A stretch of 44,857 bases of DNA from an uncultured bacterium (GCA_903831815.1 CAIKZC010000009.1:69576-114432); one strand, 5' to 3'; positions 16,176 to 24,357 are shown, numbered from the stretch's first letter. Notes: generated by a model from the letters alone, not told the origin. Numbers and translations: made by a program.

Positions 16176-16565
16176 TTAAAATTCCGGCAACAAGTGCATG
16201 AGACTTCGGGCAAGGGCGGAATAATAGGCAGGTTTTTGAAACCAATCACCTTGCTCGGAATCCAATATCCTACCAACAACATCTTCCGCTGTTAGAGTAC
16301 TTAAAAGCTGATTGTAATTTCGTTCAGCGTGCCTTGAAGTTTGAGAAGAAACCGCTTTAATTATCTCGGCCCCCTTTTGAAAAGCTCGCGTCGAGCGTTC
16401 AAGATCTACACCTTCCGGCAATTTATGTAAAACTATTTTTGCTTTTACTGCTTCGACTATTGGATCTACTTCTAAACCGTCTTCCGGTTTTTGTTCCAAC
16501 TCTCCTATTTTCGGTTTTTCCTCTTTATCATGATTAAACCATTCTCCTCCGAATTTCATTGGCAT
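16176..16565 (-). CDS. Unknown acidic soluble protein
   Basis: A 129-residue protein with a charged, probably disordered N-terminus (KEEKPKIGELEQKPEDGLE) and a helical C-terminal half. No family is recognised. Met codons at 16565 and 16559 are both possible starts. A TATAAT -10 lies 9 nt upstream of the first, with no SD, so it behaves like the core-style genes. It has its own terminator and no operon partner. Confidence 0.65.
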   Translation of the reverse strand: MPMKFGGEWFNHDKEEKPKIGELEQKPEDGLEVDPIVEAVKAKIVLHKLPEGVDLERSTRAFQKGAEIIKAVSSQTSRHAERNYNQLLSTLTAEDVVGRILDSEQGDWFQKPAYYSALARSLMHLLPEF

Positions 16566-16628
16566 AGTATTTTCATTATATCAAACATATATAAAAATAT
16601 TAAAAATTTAGACCGCGAGACCTCTTTA

Positions 16629-16656
16629 TTGACAAGTTTTAAAAATAATGTAATTT
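16629..16656 (+). promoter_or_regulatory. Promoter of the 16709 gene
   Basis: Perfect TTGACA (16629-16634) and TAATTT (16651-16656), spacing 16, with TG directly before the -10. Confidence 0.75.
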
Positions 16657-16708
16657 AAAGATAGACTCGGGAATGTCCCGTGGCACAAACAAGAAACGGA
16701 GGCTCAAA

Positions 16709-17059
16709 ATGACGAGCATTTTTGTAACGAGAGACCCTAAGGTGATAACTGATGAGGTTTTGTGTCTCATCCACAAAACTTTGGTGGAAATAGTTGTTCG
16801 GCACTTAAACGGGCTGTATGGCAAATTCATTTCCCCAGACAACCTGGAGGCTCGATTTACGGATTATGGTCCCCTCGACATCAAGAAGTACGATCTGTCG
16901 ATTGTGGTCTGGATGAAAGGCGATCCTAACCACACCAGCTGTATTTACCAACGCACCGCGCTTGTCGCCCGAGAAATTGCGAAATTCACACCGCTCGGAC
17001 AGAAAAGTCTTTACATTAGCGTTCGCTTTTATTCTGGCGATGAGTACAGTACCAGATAA
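16709..17059 (+). CDS. Unknown 116-residue protein (SD-led cassette)
   Basis: No family is recognised. The protein alternates helical and strand-like segments (EVLCLIHKTLVEIVVRHL; YDLSIVVWMKG; KSLYISVRFYSG), suggesting a compact alpha/beta fold with no membrane span. ATG 16709 is set by CGGAGG (16697-16702) 6 nt upstream; an in-frame start at 16673 lies before the SD and is rejected. It has a private promoter and a terminator shared with the end of the convergent mreB paralogue. Confidence 0.7.
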   Translation: MTSIFVTRDPKVITDEVLCLIHKTLVEIVVRHLNGLYGKFISPDNLEARFTDYGPLDIKKYDLSIVVWMKGDPNHTSCIYQRTALVAREIAKFTPLGQKSLYISVRFYSGDEYSTR

Positions 17060-17104
17060 CTGACGAACCCGCCGCCTCCACACAGGAGCGCAACCGACAC
17101 TAAA

Positions 17105-17130
17105 AAAGCTCGCACCCCTATGCGAGCTTT
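17105..17130. terminator. Terminator between the 16709 gene and the second mreB
   Basis: A 10-bp perfect stem (17105-17114 with 17121-17130) flanked by A and T tracts; it can serve both converging genes. Confidence 0.85.
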
Positions 17131-17133
17131 TCT

Positions 17134-18147
17134 TTACCTCTTCGCAATAATACTTCTCTTATATGTATCAAGATGTTCGAGAGCGATACCAGTCCCCTTT
17201 GCAACACAATATAAAGCATCTTCAGCAAGCATTGCTTTGACACCAGTACGTCGAAAAACCAATTCTGGAAAATTGCGTAGCATTGAAGTGCCGCCAGTCA
17301 TCATAATACCGTTATCAATAATATCTGAAGCCAGTTCCGGTGGAGTCTCCTGCAAAACATCTTTAATCGCCTTGATCATTTCACGCAACTCCTTGCTGAT
17401 CGCTTTCACCACTTCATTAGTTTTTATTTCCACTGAACGAGGCAAGCCGGTCAGAAAATCTCGGCCTTTGATAATCATAGCCATTTCTTCCTCCACTGGA
17501 ATCGCCGATCCAATATTTACTTTTATGTCCTCTGCTGTCTTGTCGCCAATACCGAGGTTATAAGTTTTTTTAATATAATCAACGATTGCATAATCAACTT
17601 TGTTGCCAGCACATTTCACGGAAGTTGAAAAAACAATTCCACCAAGCGAAATTACAGCCACGTCAGTCGTGCCTCCGCCAATATCGCAAATCATTCGTCC
17701 ACTTGGCTCATGAATCGGAATACCCGCACCAATCGCGGCGAGAATCGGTTCCTTCACAACATACGCGCGTTTGGCTCCCGCTCGAATCGTCGCATCAATC
17801 ACCGCACGTCTTTCCGTCGATGTAACACCGGCCGGCACTGAGACCATCACTTCCGGTTTCCAAATACTCCAACTGCCCAAAGCTTTACTCATATAATAGC
17901 GAAGCATGACTTCGGTTACGCGAGCATCAGCAATCACGCCGTCTTTCATCGGGCGATACGCGATCACACTTTCAGGTGTACGACCGATCATAAGTTTAGC
18001 TTCATTTCCAACAGCGAGCACTCGATTGTCTTGTTCAGAAACAGCCACAACTGAAGGCTCGTTTAGCACGACACCCTTGCCAGGCACAAAAACCAAGGTG
18101 TTGGCCGTGCCTAAATCAATGCCGATTTTTTTGGAAAAAAATGCCAT
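17134..18147 (-). CDS. Second MreB-family actin
   Basis: A 337-residue MreB paralogue with IGIDLGTANTLVF, VKEPILAAIG, ICDIGGGTTDVA and MMTGGTSMLRNF nucleotide-binding motifs. It is clearly diverged from the first MreB and is not linked to mreC or mrdA. Bacteria with several MreB-like proteins use them as Mbl- or MreBH-type partners, so a similar auxiliary filament role is inferred. The ATG is preceded by AAGGGG, one of the few core genes here with an SD-like site, and by TATGAT 11 nt upstream. Confidence 0.93.
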   Translation of the reverse strand: MAFFSKKIGIDLGTANTLVFVPGKGVVLNEPSVVAVSEQDNRVLAVGNEAKLMIGRTPESVIAYRPMKDGVIADARVTEVMLRYYMSKALGSWSIWKPEVMVSVPAGVTSTERRAVIDATIRAGAKRAYVVKEPILAAIGAGIPIHEPSGRMICDIGGGTTDVAVISLGGIVFSTSVKCAGNKVDYAIVDYIKKTYNLGIGDKTAEDIKVNIGSAIPVEEEMAMIIKGRDFLTGLPRSVEIKTNEVVKAISKELREMIKAIKDVLQETPPELASDIIDNGIMMTGGTSMLRNFPELVFRRTGVKAMLAEDALYCVAKGTGIALEHLDTYKRSIIAKR

Positions 18148-18196
18148 AAAGTCCCCTTATCATAGTGCCTTTCGGCTTATTTTACAAACCCTAATA

Positions 18197-18232
18197 TAAA
18201 AAGAAAGGCCAACGCGCATGCGCGTTGGCCTT
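18197..18232 (-). terminator. Terminator of the 18256 gene
   Basis: A 12-bp perfect stem (18205-18216 with 18221-18232) with a CATG loop, then a T-rich tail on the minus strand. Confidence 0.87.
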
Positions 18233-18255
18233 CACCATTTCTGACTCCGTCACGA

Positions 18256-18705
18256 TCACTGCTTCGACACCTCAGGTGTCAGCGGCTTCAACGTCGTCCC
18301 CCAATCCGGTTTTGTCCCGGGAGATGTGGTTACTATGAAATCTTCGCCACACACAAAGGTGCCTGTGTTAATCGGATAGTAGCTCCGATATAAGCGAGCA
18401 GGGCCTCCGATCCTGTCTTGTGCGATAAACAGCCACGCGCTGTCCGAATCGTGACCGACACGAGTCACAGCAGTGACGTCATAGACAACTCCCTGACGCA
18501 TCTTGATCATGCCTACAGGAGAACCGAGCGCAAAATAGTATGCCAGAACAATCAACACGAGACTGCAACAGGCCGAGAGGATCAACCCGAACAAAATCCT
18601 GTTTGCGGTAGCATCCCCTCTTCCTTCCCGAGTCCTAAAAATCACAAGCCAGGCGATAAGCAAAGTGACAGCAAACACAATACTCAAAAGAATGCTAGAA
18701 TCCAT
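18256..18705 (-). CDS. Unknown two-span membrane protein (SD-led cassette)
   Basis: A 149-residue protein with two N-terminal membrane spans (about residues 4-22 and 36-58) joined by a short basic loop, followed by a soluble domain of about 85 residues with beta-type sequence. No family is recognised. ATG 18705 is fixed by AGGAGG 6 nt upstream (18712-18717); an in-frame start 30 nt further upstream lies before the SD. The leader also contains a hairpin CAGAAAC-N4-GTTTCTG (18749-18766). It has a private promoter and terminator. Confidence 0.75.
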   Translation of the reverse strand: MDSSILLSIVFAVTLLIAWLVIFRTREGRGDATANRILFGLILSACCSLVLIVLAYYFALGSPVGMIKMRQGVVYDVTAVTRVGHDSDSAWLFIAQDRIGGPARLYRSYYPINTGTFVCGEDFIVTTSPGTKPDWGTTLKPLTPEVSKQ

Positions 18706-18784
18706 TTGCGACCTCCTCTTTCTTTGACAAAACAACCGTCAAAATTGCCAGAAACAAAAGTTTCTGTAGCACGTTTCTGCCGAG

Positions 18785-18813
18785 ACTATACAATAATTTC
18801 ACTTAAACTGCAA
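18785..18813 (-). promoter_or_regulatory. Promoter of the 18256 gene
   Basis: TTGCAG (18808-18813) and TATAGT (18785-18790) on the minus strand, spacing 17. It diverges from the murA promoter. Confidence 0.75.
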
Positions 18814-18832
18814 GCGTGCTGAAAGACGCTTG

Positions 18833-18861
18833 TTTACACTTTATATCACATATGATATGAT
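18833..18861 (+). promoter_or_regulatory. murA promoter with an inverted repeat in the spacer
   Basis: TTTACA (18833-18838) and TATGAT (18856-18861), spacing 17, with the -10 ending 6 nt before the ATG. The inverted repeat ATATCA-N4-TGATAT (18843-18858) covers the spacer and part of the -10. It is a plausible operator for the helix-turn-helix domain of the encoded protein. Confidence 0.65.
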
Positions 18862-18867
18862 GGTTTT

Positions 18868-20385
18868 ATGACCGAAAAAAGCAATCTAAAAGAAATCGGT
18901 AGTTTGATCGAATCTTTGCGCGAACAAAGCGGAATGACTCAAGCAGAGTTGGCTGACAAGCTAAATACCAGTCAAAGCGCCGTGGCGCGTATGGAAAAAG
19001 GTGAGCAAAATTTTACCACCGAAATTTTAGCTAAAGTTAGCAACGTCTTACACCACAATATCCTCACTCTTTCCAAAGGCACGATAAATTTTCAAATCGA
19101 AGGTGGCCGAAAACTTTCCGGCGAAGTTAATACTAAAACTTCTAAAAACGCGGCTGTGGCACTACTGTGTGCTTCCCTCTTAAACCGCAACACAACTATT
19201 CTCAAAAACATGCCTCGCATCGAGGAAGTTAGTCGCATTATTGAAGTTATTTCCAGTATCGGCGTCGATGTGCGCTGGGTTGAAAATGATATTCATATCA
19301 CTCCGCCAAAAACTTTGGACATGAGTAAACTTGATATTGAAGCGGCAGTCAAAACGCGCAGTATCATTATGCTCATCGGTCCACTCATTCACCTGATGAA
19401 AGAATTTAAATTGCCACAAGTCGGCGGTTGCAAACTTGGCAGTCGTTCGGTGCGTCCACATTTTTATGCACTCCAAGAACTTGGCGTTAAAATCGAAACT
19501 AAATCCGACCACTATAATATTTCAACCAAAAAATTGAAACCGGGATATATCGTAATGTATGAATCCGGCGACACTGTGACCGAAAATGTTTTGATGGCCG
19601 CCGCACTCATCCCAGGCAAAACTGTCATCAAATTTGCTTCGGCCAATTACATGGTGCAAGACATGTGTTTCTTCCTCGAATCACTCGGCGTCAAAATTGA
19701 AGGTATCGGCACAACTACACTCACCGTGCAAGGAGTCGAGTCGATCGACTTACCTATCACATATTTCCCGAGCGAAGATCCAACCGAATCAATGTTTTTC
19801 CTCGCTGTCGCCGCTACGACAAATTCATCAATTCAAATCAACCGATGCCCGATTGATTTTCTCGAACTTGAACTTCTTAAAATGTCCAAGATGGGATTTA
19901 AGTACAAAATTTTGCGCGAGTACAAAGCCAACAATGCCAAAACTAATTTGGTGGACATTAAAACGTTGCCTTCAAAATTAAAAGCGCTTGAGGAAAAAAT
20001 CCATCCTTCAACATATCCAGGACTCAATATCGATAACTTACCTTTCTTCGCCGTTATCGCCACACAAGCCAAAGGTCAAACATTAATCCACGATTGGATC
20101 TATGAAAAACGTGCAATTTATTATACCGAATTGGATAAATTAGGAGCCGATACGATTCTAGCCGACCAACATCGTCTGTTTGTGAACGGCCCAACACCAC
20201 TTCGTGCGGCGCAAATCGTTTGCCCACCAGCACTCCGCCCTGCCACAATTATTTTGATCGGCATGCTCGCCGCCAAAGGTACTTCCATGCTTCGCAATGT
20301 TTACAGCATCAACCGCGGTTACGAAGATCTCGCAAATCGTCTCAATCTACTTGGCGCCAAAATAAAAACTTTTCAGGAGTTTTAA
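18868..20385 (+). CDS. murA: HTH-MurA fusion (UDP-GlcNAc enolpyruvyl transferase)
   Basis: A 505-residue protein. Residues 8-60 form an XRE-type helix-turn-helix (SGMTQAELADKLNTSQSAVARMEKG), and residues 70-505 form an EPSP-synthase-fold MurA that starts peptidoglycan synthesis by adding enolpyruvate to UDP-GlcNAc. MurA landmarks are EGGRKLSGEV, K93-N94 and the loop GGCKLGSR whose C188 matches the catalytic, fosfomycin-target Cys. MurA normally lacks any DNA-binding domain and is about 420 residues long. The mRNA is predicted to be leaderless. The fusion suggests a wall enzyme that also reads DNA, perhaps repressing its own promoter. Confidence 0.9.
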   Translation: MTEKSNLKEIGSLIESLREQSGMTQAELADKLNTSQSAVARMEKGEQNFTTEILAKVSNVLHHNILTLSKGTINFQIEGGRKLSGEVNTKTSKNAAVALLCASLLNRNTTILKNMPRIEEVSRIIEVISSIGVDVRWVENDIHITPPKTLDMSKLDIEAAVKTRSIIMLIGPLIHLMKEFKLPQVGGCKLGSRSVRPHFYALQELGVKIETKSDHYNISTKKLKPGYIVMYESGDTVTENVLMAAALIPGKTVIKFASANYMVQDMCFFLESLGVKIEGIGTTTLTVQGVESIDLPITYFPSEDPTESMFFLAVAATTNSSIQINRCPIDFLELELLKMSKMGFKYKILREYKANNAKTNLVDIKTLPSKLKALEEKIHPSTYPGLNIDNLPFFAVIATQAKGQTLIHDWIYEKRAIYYTELDKLGADTILADQHRLFVNGPTPLRAAQIVCPPALRPATIILIGMLAAKGTSMLRNVYSINRGYEDLANRLNLLGAKIKTFQEF

Positions 20386-20391
20386 AAAACA

Positions 20392-20832
20392 TTATTTAAC
20401 CGTCTGCCTTTCAAAACCAAAATTTTTGCGGTCGATTAATTCAATTTTGGTCGGAGTTAATTTATACCAACAATAACCTTCTTTTAAAATATTTACGACC
20501 ATACTTGGCGCAGGTTTGCCTTTTTTTAATAAAAACTTGGTCGATACGACAAGCTGTGGTCCGGATAATTTTTCGGCCACACCTTCGAGCTGAACCGCAA
20601 AATCCAATTCACTTCGATTTTGACTCACTGTAATTGTGCCGGCCACTTTCGGATTTTGGGCAATCGCTTTTGAATGTCTGAAATCAGGACTCGACATCCA
20701 ATAAATATTAAATTTTTCGTCGCTGACATAAATAACATCGGCCACCCACACGCCAGCACCATCAATCGTGCCGAGACTCAAGAGATATCCTTGTTCCAAA
20801 ACTTCTTTAACTCGCGATTTCAAATCAATCAT
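20392..20832 (-). CDS. Pyridoxamine-phosphate-oxidase-like flavin protein
   Basis: A 146-residue split-barrel protein of the PNPOx-like/FMN-binding class. Family features are the opening strand pair YLLSLGTIDGAGVWVADV, the FNIYWMSSPDFRHSKAIAQNPKVAGTI block, and the VQLEGVAEKLSG segment. Such proteins bind FMN, F420 or haem; the substrate cannot be told. An extended -10 (TGC-TAGTCT) lies 6 nt before the ATG. Its stop is 6 nt from the convergent murA stop. Confidence 0.85.
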   Translation of the reverse strand: MIDLKSRVKEVLEQGYLLSLGTIDGAGVWVADVIYVSDEKFNIYWMSSPDFRHSKAIAQNPKVAGTITVSQNRSELDFAVQLEGVAEKLSGPQLVVSTKFLLKKGKPAPSMVVNILKEGYCWYKLTPTKIELIDRKNFGFERQTVK

Positions 20833-20838
20833 ATATAT

Positions 20839-20847
20839 AGACTAGCA
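20839..20847 (-). promoter_or_regulatory. Extended -10 of the PNPOx-like gene, leaderless geometry
   Basis: On the minus strand TGC-TAGTCT ends 6 nt before the ATG at 20832. Confidence 0.5.
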
Positions 20848-20859
20848 CTTTAAAATAAG

Positions 20860-20914
20860 TTATCCACTAAAGGGATACGCTTAGCGATATTTCATATCGC
20901 TTAAGTTATCCACT
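20860..20914. repeat. Two DnaA-box-like repeats around a perfect hairpin
   Basis: TTATCCACT occurs at 20860-20868 and 20906-20914, each within a longer AAGTTATCCACT repeat. Between them lies an 8-bp perfect hairpin, AGCGATAT-TTC-ATATCGCT (20883-20901). The repeats differ from the DnaA box TTATCCACA by the last base only. Confidence 0.55.
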
Positions 20915-20929
20915 TCCCATCGTTTAACG

Positions 20930-20957
20930 TTGCAAATTCAAAGCCTCACAATATAAA
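20930..20957 (+). promoter_or_regulatory. Promoter of the 20977 gene
   Basis: TTGCAA (20930-20935) and TATAAA (20952-20957), spacing 16. Confidence 0.65.
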
Positions 20958-20976
20958 CCAGAAGGAGACACAGCGG

Positions 20977-21666
20977 GTGCCTTCGAACTGTTTTTTTACA
21001 AGGGTGTTGTGTATGGATATACAAACAGGGCTTGTCCGAACTAGTGACACTTCTGTACTGACAATGCGTGGAGCGCAGCCAGATGTGCCGCCGGTAACAG
21101 ACGGCGTTAGTTGGGAAGAAATGTGCCAGAGAGAAGGTCATCAACTGGAGATTGATGTCTTTGGCTTTAGCCCAACCTATGATCCAGACAAGATTAGTGC
21201 TTTGCGAGCACAGAAACCGACGTTTTACAGATCAGTGGTGGAGATCTCAAACCGACAGGCGGAACTCGACTGGTCGGCCAAGCATCCTAGCACTGATTTG
21301 GCGGATAACCTTTTCCAGGCAGTGAGCAGAGGATTGCCAAGAAGACTCAAGAGTCAGTTGATGTTTTGCTGTGCACTTGGGACTGTGGTGGATTACTTCT
21401 TTGGAGCCGATGGGTTTCTCGTTCTCGAAACAGCCAGAAGATGTCCTGTGACAATCGACTTGGTGCGAGCCAGAAACTACTGGCAGATACAGAAGAAAAA
21501 GTCCGATTGGCTCATGACCAGGGAAGATCTCGAGGATTACAAGAAAATCCAGAAGTATGGGCTGCGCATGGCACAACGCCTGATCGAGGTAGACGAAGCG
21601 AGAACGGCCAGATTGACAGGAAGAAGGTGGAGAGAAAGGCCTGTCAAAATGATGTTCTGGCATTGA
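20977..21666 (+). CDS. Unknown 229-residue protein (SD-led cassette)
   Basis: No family is recognised. The N-terminal half is mixed; the middle is helical (DNLFQAVSRGLPRRLKSQL, then a hydrophobic Cys-containing helix), and the C-terminal 60 residues are highly charged with many Arg and Lys, suggesting nucleic-acid contact. The start is uncertain: GTG 20977 with AAGGAG (20962-20967) 9 nt upstream, or ATG 21013 with a weaker AAGGG. Private promoter and terminator are present. Cassette genes 12820 and 23778 also have basic or charged C-terminal tails. Confidence 0.65.
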   Translation: MPSNCFFTRVLCMDIQTGLVRTSDTSVLTMRGAQPDVPPVTDGVSWEEMCQREGHQLEIDVFGFSPTYDPDKISALRAQKPTFYRSVVEISNRQAELDWSAKHPSTDLADNLFQAVSRGLPRRLKSQLMFCCALGTVVDYFFGADGFLVLETARRCPVTIDLVRARNYWQIQKKKSDWLMTREDLEDYKKIQKYGLRMAQRLIEVDEARTARLTGRRWRERPVKMMFWH

Positions 21667-21694
21667 ACGATGCATCGAAAGAAGCGCAATATCA

Positions 21695-21726
21695 CCGGCA
21701 CGTGTCCATTACGTGCCGGCTTTTTT
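21695..21726 (+). terminator. Terminator of the 20977 gene
   Basis: A 9-bp perfect stem (21695-21703 with 21711-21719) and a six-T run. Confidence 0.87.
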
Positions 21727-21751
21727 CTATTTTGTTTTCTATAGCAATTTC

Positions 21752-21780
21752 TTGTAATTTGTCCGTTTTTCTGCCAAGAT
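21752..21780 (+). promoter_or_regulatory. priA promoter, leaderless geometry
   Basis: TTGTAA (21752-21757) and CAAGAT (21775-21780), spacing 17, with TGC before the -10. The -10 ends 6 nt before the ATG at 21787. Confidence 0.5.
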
Positions 21781-21786
21781 GAAGGT

Positions 21787-23685
21787 ATGAAAATCATCGA
21801 GGTGATTCCTATTTCTCGTGGCATCGGCAAAGAAACTCTTTCCTATTTTACCGGCGAAGACGTCCAAGCTGGCGCAATCGTTTCCGTGCCCTTGCGCAGT
21901 AAAAGCGTTTCCGGACTGGTGGTCGGTGTTGAGGATGTGGTTGAAAATAAATCATCAATTAAAGCTGCGCCGTACGCCATCAAAAAAATTGAGAAACTTT
22001 CTCATCACGATTTTCTCTCGCCAGAATTTATTGAAAGCGTGGTGGAGACGGCGCGACGATCGGCGTCGACCACTGGCAGTATTTTGAACACCTTAATTCC
22101 AAAAATAATTCTGGAGCAAGCTAAAAAGAAAATCGTCGCGCCGACCACCCCCAACTTCCACCGCATCCACGAAGAATTTGTTTTGCAAGCCGGTTTTGAA
22201 GAGCGAGCCGGTCAATATAAATCTCTGATTCGAGAATCTTTTGCCCGCAAGCAATCTATTTTTGTTTGCACACCTTCGATCCAAGACGCCCGCCGAATAT
22301 ATGACGCTTTGGCCAAAGGTATTGAAAATTATACCGTCCTATTACACACCGGTCTCAGCGAAAAAGTTTTACTTAAAGCTTGGTACGATGCTATCGAAAA
22401 CGAACACCCTATCCTCATTATCGGCACCGGAAAATTTCTCTGCTTGCCTCGCAAAGACATAAGCCTACTTATCATCGAAAAAGAAAACGGCAAAGGTTAC
22501 AAATCCATGCACCGCCCGTTTTTGGACATCAGAACTTTTGCCGAAATTTTTGCTCGCAAAAGTAAAATGAAAATCGTTTACGGCGACATACTCCTCCGAG
22601 TCGAAACACTGTGGCGACACGATTCCGGCGAGTGCCAGGAAATAATTTCGCCGAGTTACAGACTGCGTATGCAAAACACCAACGAACAACTCGTTGATAT
22701 GAAGCCGTACAGTCCATCGCATGGTCGTGAATTTCAAATTCTGAGCGATGAACTCATCGAAACAATTAAAAAAACGATTGAGAAAAAAGAACGCATCGCC
22801 ATATTTACCGTGCGTCGCGGACTGGCACCGCTCACCCTTTGCGGCGATTGTGGCACGATAGTCGAATGCAAAACTTGCCATGCACCGACTTCCCTTCACT
22901 CACATATCGTTGACGGCGAAAAACAATTTTTCTTTTTGTGTCATCGCTGTGGCGAAAAAAGAAGCGCTGAGGAACATTGTAAAAATTGCGATAGTTGGAA
23001 ACTGGTCATGCTCGGCGTCGGTATTCAGGGTTTGGAAAAAGAATTGCAAGAAAAATTTCCCAATGCCCCACTTTTCAAAATAGACAGCGACACCACGCCA
23101 ACCGACAAAAAAATCCAAGCAGTCATGAAAAAGTTTATGGCCGAGCCAGGCGCGATACTTATCGGCACGGAAATGATGGTGCCATATCTCGAACCTATCG
23201 AGCATACGGCGATTGTTTCTATCGACGCGCTGTTTTCATTGCCGGATTTTCGTATTCACGAACGTTTGATGTACACACTCCTCCAGTTGCGTAACGTCGC
23301 GCAAAAATCTTTCATCTTGCAAACACGCGCGGTCGCCGAGCGCATTTTTGATCATGCTCTGCGCTCGAATATTTTGGATTTTTATCGCGACGAGATTCAA
23401 GAACGACAGTCTTTTAATTACCCGCCATTTTCAATTTTGATAAAAATTAGTTTACACGGTCGCAAAGACGCAGTCCAAAAAGAAATGGAAGACATCAAAG
23501 AATACTTGAATCCGCAGGAGTTGTCGCTCTTTCCGGCTTTCATAAAAAACGCGGACGGACAATTCTCCATGCACGGCGTCATAAAAGTACAGCGCAAAAA
23601 ATGGATCGACGAGGAATTACTGTCCAAACTGCGCGCCCTACCACCACAATTTACTATTGCAGTTGACCCAGAGAGTCTATTATAG
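21787..23685 (+). CDS. priA: PriA-like primosomal protein, helicase motifs degraded
   Basis: A 632-residue protein with the PriA layout: N-terminal 3'-DNA-binding domain (residues 1-95), RecA-like lobe 1, a zinc module with eight Cys in four CxxC pairs (C352 and C355 are the first), lobe 2 and a C-terminal domain. Where PriA has a Walker A GxTGSGKT, this protein has AGFEERAGQ (about residues 135-143). Where PriA has the DEEHD box it has EKENG. PriA restarts stalled forks by loading the replicative helicase. This version could still bind forks and partners but should not hydrolyse ATP. No frameshift is seen and the frame is intact throughout. Confidence 0.85.
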   Translation: MKIIEVIPISRGIGKETLSYFTGEDVQAGAIVSVPLRSKSVSGLVVGVEDVVENKSSIKAAPYAIKKIEKLSHHDFLSPEFIESVVETARRSASTTGSILNTLIPKIILEQAKKKIVAPTTPNFHRIHEEFVLQAGFEERAGQYKSLIRESFARKQSIFVCTPSIQDARRIYDALAKGIENYTVLLHTGLSEKVLLKAWYDAIENEHPILIIGTGKFLCLPRKDISLLIIEKENGKGYKSMHRPFLDIRTFAEIFARKSKMKIVYGDILLRVETLWRHDSGECQEIISPSYRLRMQNTNEQLVDMKPYSPSHGREFQILSDELIETIKKTIEKKERIAIFTVRRGLAPLTLCGDCGTIVECKTCHAPTSLHSHIVDGEKQFFFLCHRCGEKRSAEEHCKNCDSWKLVMLGVGIQGLEKELQEKFPNAPLFKIDSDTTPTDKKIQAVMKKFMAEPGAILIGTEMMVPYLEPIEHTAIVSIDALFSLPDFRIHERLMYTLLQLRNVAQKSFILQTRAVAERIFDHALRSNILDFYRDEIQERQSFNYPPFSILIKISLHGRKDAVQKEMEDIKEYLNPQELSLFPAFIKNADGQFSMHGVIKVQRKKWIDEELLSKLRALPPQFTIAVDPESLL

Positions 23686-23691
23686 AACAGT

Positions 23692-23720
23692 TTGACAAAC
23701 GTTCACAAAATTTGTAGTTT
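23692..23720 (+). promoter_or_regulatory. Promoter of the 23778 gene
   Basis: Perfect TTGACA (23692-23697) and TAGTTT (23715-23720), spacing 17, with TG directly before the -10. Confidence 0.7.
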
Positions 23721-23777
23721 AAGAGAAGAGTTTTTGTCATTTCCACCAACAATCATGTTCTCTGAAAGGAGACTCGT

Positions 23778-24287
23778 ATGTCGGAATCAGCTAGATTGGA
23801 CGCACTCGAGAAACAGATTGAAACGAGAAAAGCATTTCTGGCAAAAGTGCTGCCTTTTGTGCTTGAAATCGTTCAGGTCTTTGGGGCGGTCAAAACAAGA
23901 GATGTAAGAAGTAATAACACTCACGTCGTAACCGAACTGTGTTACGGTGGATTCCTTTTCAAAACCGATATCGGGCAATCAATGATGGGCGGCAACTCCA
24001 TCGTGGTAACTTACTCAGGAACAATTGTACTCTGGGTTGACAACAACGCCGACGAAAACTTTGGTGTTAATGAGTGTCGAATCAGGGCCTTCAGTGATCC
24101 TGGCGACGGTTGCCATCGAACACTTCTACATATGGCAGAGGAGAAGGTCGAAACAATGGTCATTATTGCCGATGCCATCAAAAAGCAAAATGAGAAAAAG
24201 ACCGAGAAGGAAGAGCAGGAGCTCGCTCAGGTGAGGAGAAAGCGACAGCTTTTGATCGACGCCGAGCGTCTCGGATTGTCAGTCTAA
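23778..24287 (+). CDS. Unknown protein with coiled-coil tail (SD-led cassette)
   Basis: A 169-residue protein. A short N-terminal helix is followed by a beta-rich core of about 80 residues (VVTELCYGGFLFKTDIG; SIVVTYSGTIVLWVDN) and a C-terminal helix with heptad-like, highly charged sequence (KKQNEKKTEKEEQELAQ). No family is recognised. ATG 23778 follows AAAGGAG (23765-23771) by 6 nt. Private promoter and terminator; it sits between priA and def. Confidence 0.72.
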   Translation: MSESARLDALEKQIETRKAFLAKVLPFVLEIVQVFGAVKTRDVRSNNTHVVTELCYGGFLFKTDIGQSMMGGNSIVVTYSGTIVLWVDNNADENFGVNECRIRAFSDPGDGCHRTLLHMAEEKVETMVIIADAIKKQNEKKTEKEEQELAQVRRKRQLLIDAERLGLSV

Positions 24288-24328
24288 CGTCCGAATTGAA
24301 ATTCAAACACATGGAGTGTATTTTCACG

Positions 24329-24357
24329 AACTGTCCGACCACGCCGGACAGTTTTTT
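24329..24357 (+). terminator. Terminator of the 23778 gene
   Basis: A 9-bp perfect stem (24329-24337 with 24345-24353) followed by a T run. Confidence 0.87.

Noticed and set aside
21247-21675. 142-residue minus-strand frame opposite the 20977 gene
   Set aside because: The plus-strand frame has promoter, SD and terminator; the minus-strand frame has none.
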